Assembly: GCF_031127835.1 (NCBI RefSeq)
Contig: NZ_JARXHX010000009.1
Span: forward strand, 144,616 to 208,615
Source of the DNA: Pelagicoccus sp. SDUM812002
GTDB taxonomy: Bacteria > Verrucomicrobiota > Verrucomicrobiia > Opitutales > Opitutaceae
Length of the DNA stretch: 64,000 nucleotides
Direction of reading: 5' to 3'
This document shows positions 18,727 through 28,065 of this stretch, one piece after another. Positions within the stretch are counted from its first letter, which is position 1. Every line of letters starts with the position of its first letter. A program made the translations under genes and the position numbers. Under the pieces are notes generated by a model. The model ran no database searches, was not told where the DNA came from, and saw nothing but the letters and a program-made list of their open reading frames with translations.

Positions 18727-19179
18727 ATGAAAACGATATCTCGAAAAAATACTCTACTCGCAAAACCAGTGGCGGGAGCCTTCAGCGCCGGATTGCTTTG
18801 CCTAGGACTCTTGGGTTGCTCGTCCTCGGGCTACCATGAACGTCGGGGCACGGCGGCGGGTGCCACCGCAGGTGCGGTAATCGGCGGAATTGTCGGCCAT
18901 CAATCCGGCGAGGAAGGTGAGGGCGCTGCCATTGGCGCAGCGGCTGGAGCCTTGGTTGGCCGCGAAATGGGTCGGTCCAAGGATGATTCAGATTACCCCG
19001 CCGGCAGCGCGGGAGAAGTAGATACCGCGGTGGACTATGGTTCGCTTTTGACGGAAGATGAGAAGGAGCGAATCAGAGAACGGGCTGGCAGAGAAGTGAT
19101 CGTCAATTGGTCGGCGCACCTCACTAGGGAAGAAAAGCAAAGACTCGTTGATCGTGCCGGAGACTCTGTGGGTGGATAG
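18727..19179 (+). CDS. glycine-zipper lipoprotein
   Basis: A 150-residue envelope protein. The signal ends in LLGCSSSG, a lipobox with the lipidated cysteine about residue 31. Next comes a glycine-zipper segment (GTAAGATAGAVIGGIVGHQSG and GAAIGAAAGALVGREMG), known from SmpA/OmpA-related 2TM lipoproteins that sit in the outer membrane. The C-terminus is polar (EDEKERIRERAGREV). Role inferred to be structural in the envelope. It is a single gene. Confidence 0.72.
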   Translation: MKTISRKNTLLAKPVAGAFSAGLLCLGLLGCSSSGYHERRGTAAGATAGAVIGGIVGHQSGEEGEGAAIGAAAGALVGREMGRSKDDSDYPAGSAGEVDTAVDYGSLLTEDEKERIRERAGREVIVNWSAHLTREEKQRLVDRAGDSVGG

Positions 19180-19304
19180 TGAGATAGAATTCAGGGGCTA
19201 GGGGCTCACTCTAGAGTGGGCCTTAGCTACCTTTCACCGAGCCTGAATCTTCGCTTTAGTTGAGCGAACTTGATTCTCCTGAGGGAAAATTAGCATCGTT
19301 TTCG

Positions 19305-19826
19305 CTAGCCGAGTTCTTCCGGATTAAGCTGCCAGACTGCGAAGCACAAGGCGGCAGCGAAGGCGACCCAAGCGAGATAGGGTAAAAGGAGGAGGCCAGC
19401 CCACTTATTTAGTCTCCAGTACATGAATACGTTTAGTACAATCAGGCCGAGCAGTAACAGGATGTCTATAAATGCGGCTGGCCCAAGATTCCACTTGAAG
19501 AAAAGCCAGGACCAGAGGCCGTTGACCGCAAGTTGAGCACCGTACACGGTAAGTTCCTTGGAGACGGATCCCGTCTTGACTCGTCGCCACACGAGCCAAG
19601 TCGCAATCGCCATCATTGTGTAAAGAATGGTCCAGACAGGTCCGAACACGTAGGCGGGGGGAGCCCAGCCAGGTTGGTTTAGGTCTGAGTAGAACGATTT
19701 TGCAGATATTGAGGCAACAGCCCCTACGGCGGAAACTGCGTAGGTCGCACCGAGGCTTACGACGACCTTGTATATCTGCTTACCTTTTCCAGCGGCCATC
19801 CAAGTATTAATTTTTACAAGACTCAA
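19305..19826 (-). CDS. TspO/MBR family protein
   Basis: Five-helix membrane protein of 173 residues binding porphyrins or related ligands, homologous to the translocator protein. The signature stretch is FYSDLNQPGWAPPAYVFG, followed by VWTILYTMMAIATWLVW; later helices are rich in Trp and Leu (AVNGLWSWLFF, WAGLLLLPYLAWVAFAA). In bacteria it is associated with stress and tetrapyrrole handling. It is followed on the minus strand by two other small membrane genes; no clear operon evidence. Confidence 0.93.
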   Translation of the reverse strand: MSLVKINTWMAAGKGKQIYKVVVSLGATYAVSAVGAVASISAKSFYSDLNQPGWAPPAYVFGPVWTILYTMMAIATWLVWRRVKTGSVSKELTVYGAQLAVNGLWSWLFFKWNLGPAAFIDILLLLGLIVLNVFMYWRLNKWAGLLLLPYLAWVAFAAALCFAVWQLNPEELG

Positions 19827-19909
19827 TCTAGGCCGGTTCGTCGATACGAAAGAGGGCTGCGATTACTAAGTAACAAAAGGATGGGTACGCTAGGACACGT
19901 CGATCTCGC

Positions 19910-20065
19910 TTACGGCTTCGAGCGGAAGCCGCCCATTAGGAAGACGATAAGAAGCACTAAGAGGGCGAGTCCGAGTCCGCCGCCTCCGTAGGTAGGGCCT
20001 CCGAAATAAAAACCGCCTCCGCCGAATAGGAGGAGAAGAATGACGATGATAAGAAGTAGTCGCAT
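19910..20065 (-). CDS. very small DUF3309-like membrane protein
   Basis: A 51-residue protein: MRLLLIIVILLLLFGGG, a Gly/Tyr stretch, then a second hydrophobic stretch LGLALLVLLIVFLMGG. The layout matches the DUF3309 family of tiny two-segment membrane proteins. The longer frame (to 20179) overlaps the next gene, so the ATG at 20063-20065 is used. Function unknown. Confidence 0.62.
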   Translation of the reverse strand: MRLLLIIVILLLLFGGGGFYFGGPTYGGGGLGLALLVLLIVFLMGGFRSKP

Positions 20066-20136
20066 AGGTTTCAGTCGTTGTGTATGCCCGATCCGCTTGC
20101 ATTTATTGTGCCATGGGTTCGTTTCACCTGATAGAG

Positions 20137-20574
20137 CTACCTTACTTTCGACGCCGCTCGACGTTTTGAATGAAGCCATGCTAACACGCGCCCTCGGAAA
20201 CGGCTGTGAGCGAAATAGACGATTCCGTAGATTACCGCACCAGCGACGATCACGTTTATAGTGGCACCAGCTAGAAAGGTCTTTCCCATCACGAGAGCAT
20301 CGATAGTTCGTTCGTCCACATCCTCCATCTTATCGACTCTGACGGGGGAGTGGTAGACGAGGCCTCCGGTCTTCATATTGAGGAAAAAAATAGCGGGCCA
20401 GAGTACGACGAAAACCGTGCCTCCTACGAAGCCGGCGAGGGCGTTGCCACCGGCCAGTCCTGCGGCGAATCCTCCCACTACGATTCCGAACCCGAAGGTA
20501 GGGAAAAAGTTGATCAGAGCCCCAATTGCGAAGCCGCGAGCCACACGCTCGCTCCCATCTCTCACGCGAAACAA
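20137..20574 (-). CDS. DUF2062 membrane protein, start uncertain
   Basis: A 145-residue membrane protein with the DUF2062 signature VARGFAIGALINFFPTFGFG and two hydrophobic segments, one a Gly-rich GFAAGLAGGNALAGFVGG. In this family a basic N-terminal helix precedes the signature. The frame remains open further upstream with a basic segment (TTLKKIRRWVRF), but no ATG or GTG appears there, so the listed start is a TTG and the true start may be upstream. Role unknown; some members are adjacent to glycosyltransferases, which is not so here. Confidence 0.78.
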   Translation of the reverse strand: MFRVRDGSERVARGFAIGALINFFPTFGFGIVVGGFAAGLAGGNALAGFVGGTVFVVLWPAIFFLNMKTGGLVYHSPVRVDKMEDVDERTIDALVMGKTFLAGATINVIVAGAVIYGIVYFAHSRFRGRVLAWLHSKRRAASKVR

Positions 20575-20848
20575 CGAGATGGTTTGGAAGCGTACCCAGC
20601 GTCGGATCTTTTTTAACGTAGTACGTATTGGAATGGCATTTCTAATATCTCCGTAGTCTGCACAAACCGATCCGAAAGCGAATGGGTTTTTTCTGCAGCT
20701 GGGATAAAGGTCACAGCGACACTATTTCTGACGGGTGAAAAGGTGCAGAATGCTTCAACCGATTGGTGCATCATGAAACACTGTCGGCAATTTTGCATGT
20801 GCGGTGAGTCTTGCGTCACGTGGCGCGAGGTTTGCAAACAGCTATGTC

Positions 20849-21070
20849 ATGGGCACAATGATACGTAAAGGCACCGAGGTGAAGTGGACTTGGAGAGATG
20901 GTACTGCGAAGGGAAAAGTTCGGGAACGATTTACTTCAGCAGTCTCGAGAGTATTCGATGGAGCTAAGGTCAAAAGAAAAGCTACTCGCTCCAAACCTGC
21001 CTATTTGATCCAACAGGAAGATGGCTCAAGGGTATTGAAATCGAAGAGCGAGCTGTCTCGGTCGGACTAG
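20849..21070 (+). CDS. DUF2945 (HVA1 Tudor-like) protein
   Basis: Small basic cytoplasmic protein of about 73 residues. The sequence KGTEVKWTWRDGTAKGKVRE, then SKPAYLIQQEDGSRVLKSKSEL at the end, matches the hypervirulence-associated Tudor-like domain family (DUF2945). An alternative ATG lies three codons downstream (20858) and either could be used. Partners unknown. Confidence 0.75.
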   Translation: MGTMIRKGTEVKWTWRDGTAKGKVRERFTSAVSRVFDGAKVKRKATRSKPAYLIQQEDGSRVLKSKSELSRSD

Positions 21071-21123
21071 CCGTGCCTAGTCCCTGAAAGGGCTACTCAG
21101 AATTATGATTCAACGAATTAAGT

Positions 21124-22380
21124 ATGTCCGTAGGCAGTAAAGCGAAGAGAATTGAGAATGCGTTATGGGGACTGTTTTGCGGTGACTCCCTCGCGATGCC
21201 CGCCCACTGGATATACGACGTCGACAAATTGCAGGAAGTGTTTGACGGAGGTATATCCCAATTCGTGTCTCCGCCTCATCCGCACCCGGAGAGCTTTATG
21301 GTTGGTTCGGAGTACCAGCCCGATATAGAAACGGCGACGAAGCAAGGTCGTAAATTTGACATTTTGGGTGTGCACGCGAAGTACTATAAAACCAACTACA
21401 CCGAGTTTGAGTTGAAAACAGAGGGTTCCGATCCGGAGCATGGAAATTCGGTTCCGCAAGAGGATGAAAGAATTCATTATCACCACGGACTTGAAGCTGG
21501 TGATGTAACGCTCGGCTCCGAACTGGTCCGATTGCTTCTGAAAAGCGTAGTCGCTGAAAAGCGTTACACTGAGGACGTGTTTTTGTCAGAGTTTATTGAA
21601 TACATGACGAATCCCGACGAGCGAAAGGATCCGTATACCGAAATCTACTTGCGTCGCTATTTCGAGCATTATTCGGAAGGTAAGGACCTGCTTGACTGTG
21701 CGGCCCGTCAACGCGAGGTCTGGTCTATCGCTTCAATGGGGGGGCTGCTTCGCCCTATGGTACTATCGCTCCTCGTCGACGACACCTATCTCGGCATCGG
21801 TATCGCAGCTGGACATATGGAACTGACACACCGATCCGAAACGAATGTTGCTGTTTTGTCGCAAGGCGTGCCGCTGCTCCACTCGCTGGTACGAGGTGAA
21901 GACCCAATGGTAGCGACCAAGAAGCACTGTGCCGGGCTTCGAGCTCCTGTGATTTCAGGGGATGAGCTTTTTGCGAAATATCGGGAGGCTGGAGGTCCCA
22001 GTAACCTACCGGACGATGAGGTATGGGATCTTCACACGCGACTGGAGGATACTGCTATCGATTTCACGGAGCTCGGAAGACTGTCGCCTGTGGAGGTCGT
22101 CAACAAACGCTTAGCGACTGCTTGCTATCCCGAGCACGGATGGCCGTTGACTTTGTACTTTTCCTTGCATCACGGCTTTCAGATCGAACCAGCTCTGTTG
22201 GCAAATGCCAATGCGGGCGGGGACAATGTGCATCGTGGAGCTCTTTTAGGGCTGTTGCTAGGGGCGTCGTGCGACGATTTTCCGGAGCACTTGAAGGAGG
22301 GCTTGCGGGATAGGGACGCGTTGGCGAGCGAAATAGAAAATTTCGTCGCAGTCGCGTGCAACAATTCGAAAGCGTATTGA
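21124..22380 (+). CDS. ADP-ribosylglycohydrolase family protein
   Basis: A 418-residue protein of the ADP-ribosyl-glycohydrolase (ARH/DraG) superfamily. It starts with NALWGLFCGDSLAMPAHW, the family opening that carries metal-binding acidic residues, and includes HYHHGLEAGDVTLGSELVRL and, later, ELTHRSETNVAVLSQGVPLL, where helices contribute the second metal site. It ends with a GALLGLLLGASCDDFPEHL helix, also typical. Family members remove ADP-ribose from proteins or other substrates. It is a single transcription unit; no partner ADP-ribosyltransferase is seen. Confidence 0.85.
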   Translation: MSVGSKAKRIENALWGLFCGDSLAMPAHWIYDVDKLQEVFDGGISQFVSPPHPHPESFMVGSEYQPDIETATKQGRKFDILGVHAKYYKTNYTEFELKTEGSDPEHGNSVPQEDERIHYHHGLEAGDVTLGSELVRLLLKSVVAEKRYTEDVFLSEFIEYMTNPDERKDPYTEIYLRRYFEHYSEGKDLLDCAARQREVWSIASMGGLLRPMVLSLLVDDTYLGIGIAAGHMELTHRSETNVAVLSQGVPLLHSLVRGEDPMVATKKHCAGLRAPVISGDELFAKYREAGGPSNLPDDEVWDLHTRLEDTAIDFTELGRLSPVEVVNKRLATACYPEHGWPLTLYFSLHHGFQIEPALLANANAGGDNVHRGALLGLLLGASCDDFPEHLKEGLRDRDALASEIENFVAVACNNSKAY

Positions 22381-22486
22381 GAGCCTTGGAAATTGAGCAA
22401 GGCCGCGTAACAAGATTATAGATACGTTAATCCTACCCGGGTTGCCTACCAATGGGAGAAGGAGGCAAGGTAGTAACCTTTCTCGG

Positions 22487-23380
22487 TCAGCAATACTGGG
22501 CAGCGGTTGTGAAGAGGTCTTCGAAGGCGTCGATCGTACGGGCTATGGGTTTGGCGTAACCGCCTCCCATGAGGATTACGAGAGGGGTGTGGTTTCTCTC
22601 GTTGAGCTCGAGAGCGCGCCGGTTGCGTCGGCGTAATCCTTCGTGGCTGAGGCAGAGGTTTCCGAGCGCATCGACTTCCAAAGTATCCACTCCAGCTTGA
22701 AAAAGAATCAAGTCGAAGCGATCAGGCTGTATTTGCTTGAGCGTCTTTTCGAGGCAGGACATGTAAGCGTCGTCGCCGATGTTGTCCTCCAGGCCGACGT
22801 CGAGGTCGCTCTTTTGCTTGCGGAAGGGGAAATTGCTCTGTGCGTGTATGGAACACGTGAAGACGCCTGGTTCGTGGGCCAAAATGGATGCGGTGCCGTC
22901 GCCTTGGTGCACGTCGAGGTCGAGGGAAAGGACTCTCTTGATTTCAGGCCGTTGCAGAGCTGCAAATGCGCAAATGGCCACGTCGTTAAAAATGCAGTAA
23001 CCAGACCCAAAGTTCCGGTAGGCGTGATGGGTGCCGCCGGCCATGTTGCCCGCGATGCCCCCGGTTTCTAGAACCTGTTCCAAGGCTTGCAGGCTCCCAC
23101 CCGCGATGCGCTGGGTGCGTTCGACTATGGCAGGCGTCCAGGGCTTGAGACCGATGCGCCTCACCTCCTTTTCGGAAAGCTGGCCCCCTAAGAAAGCATC
23201 GATGTAGTCCGTATCATGGGCTAAGGCGAGCTCGTCTCGCATTGCCCGCCGCGGACTGCGAATTTCAATAGCGGGGTTTCCCTCCAGGCGCTCCGCTAGC
23301 AGGCGGTAGCGATCACGGGGGAAGCGTGCGGAAGGATGAATACCCTCGGTGTAGATTGGATGGTAATAAAGCGGTAACAT
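22487..23380 (-). CDS. histone deacetylase family hydrolase
   Basis: Zn-dependent deacetylase-like enzyme of 297 residues, which in bacteria acts on acetylated polyamines or small amides. Family residues are visible: HDTDYIDAF, the paired histidines in AGGTHHA, the metal ligands in LSLDLDVHQGDG, the later acidic QAGVDTLEVDALG and the tyrosine-containing GGGYAKP. It is divergent from the YheU gene with about 136 bases between start codons. No regulatory partner seen. Confidence 0.93.
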   Translation of the reverse strand: MLPLYYHPIYTEGIHPSARFPRDRYRLLAERLEGNPAIEIRSPRRAMRDELALAHDTDYIDAFLGGQLSEKEVRRIGLKPWTPAIVERTQRIAGGSLQALEQVLETGGIAGNMAGGTHHAYRNFGSGYCIFNDVAICAFAALQRPEIKRVLSLDLDVHQGDGTASILAHEPGVFTCSIHAQSNFPFRKQKSDLDVGLEDNIGDDAYMSCLEKTLKQIQPDRFDLILFQAGVDTLEVDALGNLCLSHEGLRRRNRRALELNERNHTPLVILMGGGYAKPIARTIDAFEDLFTTAAQYC

Positions 23381-23516
23381 GAAGCAGCACGTAGGGAATT
23401 ACCTTTTTGCTATGCAGACGAGTGAAAGCCGCAAGGCGTCATTTCAGTGGCGTCTCTTTAATGTGTGGCTTCGTTCGTCGGAGTCGCTATTGACTGACTC
23501 TCAAATAGTCGACCCT

Positions 23517-23723
23517 ATGGAGATTCCACACAACAAGCTTGAACCTGAGATCCTTCGGGCCGTAATCGGAGAGTTCGTTACGAGAGAGGGTACCGAATAC
23601 GGAGACCGTTTCTTCTCGCTCGACGAGAAGATCGCAGCAGTCCGAGCACAGCTGGAAGACGGCAGCGCTCGTATCGTATTCGACACGGAAAGCGAAACCT
23701 GCAACGTAGTTACCGTCCAGTAG
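23517..23723 (+). CDS. YheU/UPF0270 family small protein
   Basis: A 68-residue cytoplasmic protein. MEIPHNKLEPEILRAVIGEF, then VTREGTEYG and the ending ARIVFDTESETCNVV, match the UPF0270/YheU pattern (LxPETLxxLIExFVxREGTDYG). The ATG at 23517 gives the family N-terminus exactly, whereas the longer frame carries an unrelated 46-residue head. Function unknown. Confidence 0.87.
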   Translation: MEIPHNKLEPEILRAVIGEFVTREGTEYGDRFFSLDEKIAAVRAQLEDGSARIVFDTESETCNVVTVQ

Positions 23724-23811
23724 GGGACGGTCAAGCGTGGTACCGTTGAGAGGCGAGATGAGCTAGATTTGGTTGTTTGGCCTCTCTGTTTTTGTACATA
23801 ATCTGTGGATA

Positions 23812-24626
23812 CTAAATGTCCTTGGAAGCAATGATTAATCCTGGTCGTTCGCCTAGTCCGGGCTCGTATCCAGGTCGCCAAGACAGAGTGTCACCGTAGC
23901 TCGGGCTGAAGTTCGTGTTATAGTCTACGAAGAGGTTCTCTTGGTGGTTTACGATATCGGGGTCGAGCCAGACGCCAGCGGATATTTCGTCCCAGAGAGG
24001 GAACCCTGCGGGCCAGGTCACGAGCTTCCGCGCAAGCTCAGCTAGTGCTTCGCTTTGGATGCGTTTCTGCAAATCTTCAGATAGTTGAGTCCCAGTAGAG
24101 GGATCGACCGGCACCACTGTGATTTTTTTCCAAGGGCTGCGAGCGGCGATAATGGCAGCCTCGGGATCGACGCAGATCTTGAACTCGCGGCGGGGCGAGT
24201 TGGCCAGAACTCTCTGGCAAACTCGGCAGCGACTTGGTTGTCGAGAACTTGGCGAGGGTTGAAGCTGCCGCCCATGTAAACCAGCTCCTTTGCGAGGCTG
24301 GCGAATTCGGGGTCGAGGCGTTGAGCGAGGGCGAGATTGGTGAGTGGTCCTCCCTCGAGGATGGTAACTTCGCCGAGGACCTTACGTACCATCTTGATCA
24401 TGAAGAGGACCGCGATTTCGGCGGCCGGCTGCAACTGGGGCATTCCCCACTCGATTTCTACCGGATCGTTTAGCCCGTAGTAATGTGGAGCGTTTTGCCC
24501 GGTTTCCTCGACCCACTCTTTCATCCAAGCACCTTTCCAGGTCAACTTGCCGTACAGGGTCTCCCAGCGCTCGGTCTCGGCTTCGAAATTGAGCAGTGAG
24601 GGGCGGATTTTTCGCAGCGTTTGCAT
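23812..24626 (-). pseudogene. nucleoside hydrolase remnant, truncated and frameshifted
   Basis: Homologue of inosine-uridine-preferring nucleoside hydrolases that has decayed. From 24626 the frame reads through LGEVTILEGGPLTNLALAQR and ELVYMGGSFNPRQVLDNQVA, conserved in the family, then goes out of frame near 24205-24215. The remaining homology (REFKICVDPEAAIIAARSPW, KKITVVPVD, then a C-terminal helix and strand part) continues in the next frame to the stop at 23812. The N-terminal calcium-binding DTDxGxDDA segment, about 60-70 residues, is absent upstream in any frame. Both lesions argue against a functional enzyme. Confidence 0.85.
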
Positions 24627-24744
24627 GACCGCTCTACAGGCTGACGAATCAGTTTCGAACGAAGTTACATCCTAAGTCGTTCCGACAGAAGTAGCGTAGT
24701 ATTTGACTAAGCGTGCTTTCTCGAAGAGAGTCTCACTTCGCCTG

Positions 24745-25155
24745 ATGCCTGTCTCCTACCGCTATAGCTCTGAGAGTAGAATCGTTGAGATCACCTGTTC
24801 TGGAGAGCTAACGATCGACGAGATCATGAAGTACTTCAGTGACTTGCGGGATGACACATCGATACCTCCTGGAGCAATCGAGCTGGTCGACCTCTCGTTG
24901 ATCGGGCACTTCAACGTGGATTTTCAAGGGGCCTCTGCTATGCCATCTGGATACAAGTCGGCACAGGAATCGAAGGAGATTCGGGCCACCATCCTTTTTG
25001 GCATGAACCGGCTCAATCAAGGGTTAGCCAGCCTGATTCAAGCTCACTTTTTGCACACCCTACCTCATCACCCGTTTCACTTGGCTGTGAACGAGCGTGA
25101 AGCCCGTGCTCTCGCTGACAAGTTGCATGCTGACTGCGAAGAGGAAACGGGCTAG
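24745..25155 (+). CDS. STAS/SpoIIAA-like small protein
   Basis: A 136-residue cytoplasmic protein resembling the SpoIIAA/STAS fold: beta-strand opening SYRYSSESRIVEITCSGELT, helix IDEIMKYFSDLRDDT, central ELVDLSLIGHFNVDF strand, and a C-terminal helix EREARALADKLHADCEE. A longer frame starts at 24703; I prefer ATG 24745 for the family N-terminus. Likely a signalling adaptor, but no anti-sigma kinase or phosphatase is adjacent. The GELTIDEIMKYF segment supports the family; the assignment is moderate. Confidence 0.6.
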   Translation: MPVSYRYSSESRIVEITCSGELTIDEIMKYFSDLRDDTSIPPGAIELVDLSLIGHFNVDFQGASAMPSGYKSAQESKEIRATILFGMNRLNQGLASLIQAHFLHTLPHHPFHLAVNEREARALADKLHADCEEETG

Positions 25156-25508
25156 CAGCGAGTGGGAGGCGGCTTTGAGTCGTTGATTCTGAATAGCGCT
25201 ACTTTTAGAGGACAACGAAAAAGGAGTCGCCTCACTGAGCACTTTGGGCAACCGCGGATGCACGTGAATGTCACCGATCGATTTGTTTTTTGAATACGGG
25301 CTCGGTGAACAGAGAGAAAATGGGGACTCCTGACTAGGAAGGGCGCTGTTTAACGCCGCTGAAGAGGCTTAGTTTTTCTTGAAGCATTAAAACCTCTGCA
25401 AGCTATAGCCTTTCTCTGGAATTCGACTAGAGTTGCTTTTTCAGGGAACAAAACGACTGTGTCGCTGCCTCCGTCGACCGGCGGCGTACTGCTCGTCTCT
25501 TTCCTCTG
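25156..25508. other. intergenic region, no gene seen
   Basis: About 350 bases between the STAS-like gene and the membrane hybrid kinase. I see no supported reading frame, RNA gene or terminator; it presumably holds the kinase promoter. Confidence 0.6.
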
Positions 25509-27983
25509 ATGCCTGTTATGACGATTCGTCGGAAGTTTCTCTATAGGGTAGTGCCACTGGTGCTAGCTCCTGGTATTTTGTTTTGGCTGACATTTCAGTT
25601 GGCGATCGTACCGCCGCTAGAGGATACGGAGTATCTGGAATCGAGCCTCGACGACTTGGCGACGCTCTCGGAAACGACACAGAGTGAAGCACGCTCTCGT
25701 TTCGAGTCGGCTATGAAGGAAGCCTATTCTTTTGCCCTAGCAAACATCGGGGCAAACATGGATGGGAAGCTGGATTCCATCGAAAAGTCTCTCATATTGT
25801 CGGCCCAACGCAATGATCTGAAAGGGCTGCTCAGCAGCGGAGGGTCCAAAGAAGACCGAGAGAGTTCAGGTGAGTATTTTAGAGACCTGATCGAAACGCA
25901 TGGACTGGTACGGGCTGCTTTGGTCGATGACAATGGACGGACAGTAGCTGGCTTAGAAATGCGAGATAGCGCCACCAGTTTGCTTGAAAGCAAGGCGGGG
26001 GCAGGACGAGGCGATCGGCGGAAGACGTTGTCCGAGCCTTGGTTCATCAAGGCGCTGGGGTCGGAGTTAGGAGCGACAAGTTGGCAGGCGTATTCGATGG
26101 GGGGTATGGGGGCGAGCTCCTCCCGCTCCGTCATCTCGGGAACTGTTCCGATTCAGAGTCAATCGGAAGGGGCTCCTGTCGTCGGCTACCTGCAATTGGT
26201 ACTTCCGGTGGAAAGCCTAGCAGACGTGATACATGGTCCTGACGAGCTCACTTCGGGGATTCGTTTGGTCGATAAATCTGGAGTGGTGCATTGGCGGCGG
26301 GAAGGCACAGGACAAGCGGACGACGGGAAAGAAGCTCTGTTTATCTCTCAATCGGTCCGGGATGGAGTTTTGAGCGCCGAGGTCTCGATACCCCAAGAGC
26401 TCGTTAGCGCGAATCTAGCTCCTTTTAATACGCTTTCCGCAGCTATGGACGCGGACGTTAGCCGTATTCGGGCGCAGACCGAACACTTGCATAAAACCAT
26501 TGGCAGCATGTCGGTGGTGATGCTTACCACTAAACTTGTGCTCCTAGCCATAGCCGTGACGCTGGCTTGGAGGTTACTAGGTGGCATCGCCTCGCGGATC
26601 GAAATTCTGAATCAGGCCACGGTGAGGATTCATGGGGGAAATCTGGATACTCAAGTCGCCGTCGACGACCAAAGTGACGAGCTCGGCTCGCTTGCTAAAG
26701 GGATCGAGGAGATGCGCCAGCGTATCCAGCAGAACATCGCCGAGCTCGACAAAAAGGTGGAAGAACGAACTACTGAGCTAGCGTCTGCCAACGGCTTGCT
26801 CGAGAAGGAGATCGTAGATCGGCGTCGGGCGGAGGAAGCCGCTTGCGCGGCAAACAACGCAAAGAGCGAATTCCTCGCTACCATGTCTCACGAGATTCGA
26901 ACGCCTCTTAACGGGATATTTGGAGGCATAAGCCTGCTTTCGAAATCCGGATTGGACGAAGAGCAGAAAACCCTGTGTGAGATCGTGGGGAATTCGACCA
27001 AGTCCTTAAACTCGCTGGTGGACGACATATTAGACCTAGCGAAGATCGAGGCTCGTAGGATCGAGTTATCGGACGAGCTCTTCGACGTGGCGAGTACGGT
27101 GCGCGAGGTTTGCGACACTTTTCGTTTCGGCGTCAAGGAGAAGGGCGTAGAACTGGTTGTCGAAAACAAGCTTGAAGATCTTTTGCTGCGCCAGGGTGAC
27201 CCAGGGCGGGTCCGGCAAATAATCTATAACCTTGTCGGAAACGCGGTTAAATTTACCAATAGAGGGAGCATCAATATTCAGATTTCTCCAGTCTATACGG
27301 ATCCCGATTTCGTATGTATCCGTATCGAAGATACAGGCATCGGGATGAGCGACGAGCAGGTCGAACGAATATTCGATCCCTTCACCCAGGCTGATGAAAC
27401 AATAAACGAGCGCTTTGGCGGAACGGGCTTGGGCTTGGCCATTTCCAGTCGATTGGCTGAGCAAATGGACGGCAAGATTCTCGTCGAAAGCAAAATCGGA
27501 GAGGGATCGATATTCACCCTGGTGATCAAGCTGCCGCGCGAAGGCGAGAGAGCTGCGAAAAATAAGGGATCTTCGCAATTCGCGTTCGGCAATCCCCCGA
27601 ACCCGGGAGGGAGCATTTTGCTAGCAGAGGACAATAACTCGAATCGCGTAGTGATGGCTAAGGTACTCACTCAAGCCGGGTTCTCGGTCCATGCGGTTCG
27701 GGATGGCAAGGAGTGTCTGGATGCTTACGAAAGCGGTAAGTTTGACTTGGTGTTGCTGGACTGCGCCATGCCCGTGATGGATGGGTACGCAGCAGCTCGA
27801 TCAATTCGATCTAAGAGTGAAGGGGCTATCTTGGCACCAATCATGGGGATCACCGCCCATGCAACCAGTGACCAGCTGCAACGCTGCGAAGCGGCAGGCA
27901 TGGACGAGGTGCTTTTCAAGCCTCTAGATGGCGAGATGCTCGTCGAGGCCTGTCGCAAACTCGTGAGAGAGCGACGGAACTAG
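25509..27983 (+). CDS. membrane-anchored hybrid histidine kinase
   Basis: Sensor kinase of 824 residues. An N-terminal membrane helix (about 14-35) is followed by a periplasmic sensor of about 300 residues, a second helix (about 335-357), a HAMP linker, and a long coiled coil ([20 protein letters not shown]). The HisKA H-box has H461 in [15 protein letters not shown]. The HATPase carries [21 protein letters not shown] and GGTGLGLAI, and a C-terminal receiver has D751 in [12 protein letters not shown]. There is no output domain, so the signal should pass to another protein. ATG at 25518 is an alternative start. No cognate response regulator is adjacent. Confidence 0.92.
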   Translation: MPVMTIRRKFLYRVVPLVLAPGILFWLTFQLAIVPPLEDTEYLESSLDDLATLSETTQSEARSRFESAMKEAYSFALANIGANMDGKLDSIEKSLILSAQRNDLKGLLSSGGSKEDRESSGEYFRDLIETHGLVRAALVDDNGRTVAGLEMRDSATSLLESKAGAGRGDRRKTLSEPWFIKALGSELGATSWQAYSMGGMGASSSRSVISGTVPIQSQSEGAPVVGYLQLVLPVESLADVIHGPDELTSGIRLVDKSGVVHWRREGTGQADDGKEALFISQSVRDGVLSAEVSIPQELVSANLAPFNTLSAAMDADVSRIRAQTEHLHKTIGSMSVVMLTTKLVLLAIAVTLAWRLLGGIASRIEILNQATVRIHGGNLDTQVAVDDQSDELGSLAKGIEEMRQRIQQNIAELDKKVEERTTELASANGLLEKEIVDRRRAEEAACAANNAKSEFLATMSHEIRTPLNGIFGGISLLSKSGLDEEQKTLCEIVGNSTKSLNSLVDDILDLAKIEARRIELSDELFDVASTVREVCDTFRFGVKEKGVELVVENKLEDLLLRQGDPGRVRQIIYNLVGNAVKFTNRGSINIQISPVYTDPDFVCIRIEDTGIGMSDEQVERIFDPFTQADETINERFGGTGLGLAISSRLAEQMDGKILVESKIGEGSIFTLVIKLPREGERAAKNKGSSQFAFGNPPNPGGSILLAEDNNSNRVVMAKVLTQAGFSVHAVRDGKECLDAYESGKFDLVLLDCAMPVMDGYAAARSIRSKSEGAILAPIMGITAHATSDQLQRCEAAGMDEVLFKPLDGEMLVEACRKLVRERRN

Positions 27984-28065
27984 GAAAGCTGGCAGAGAGA
28001 GTCCCTAAGGTGGATACCGTCATTAGCCAAACCCTTCAGCGAGCGATAGCTATAATTCCAGCGGC

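Noticed and set aside
20613..20837. 74-codon minus-strand frame upstream of the DUF2062 gene
   Set aside because: No family features; it crosses the start region of two other genes in a different frame.
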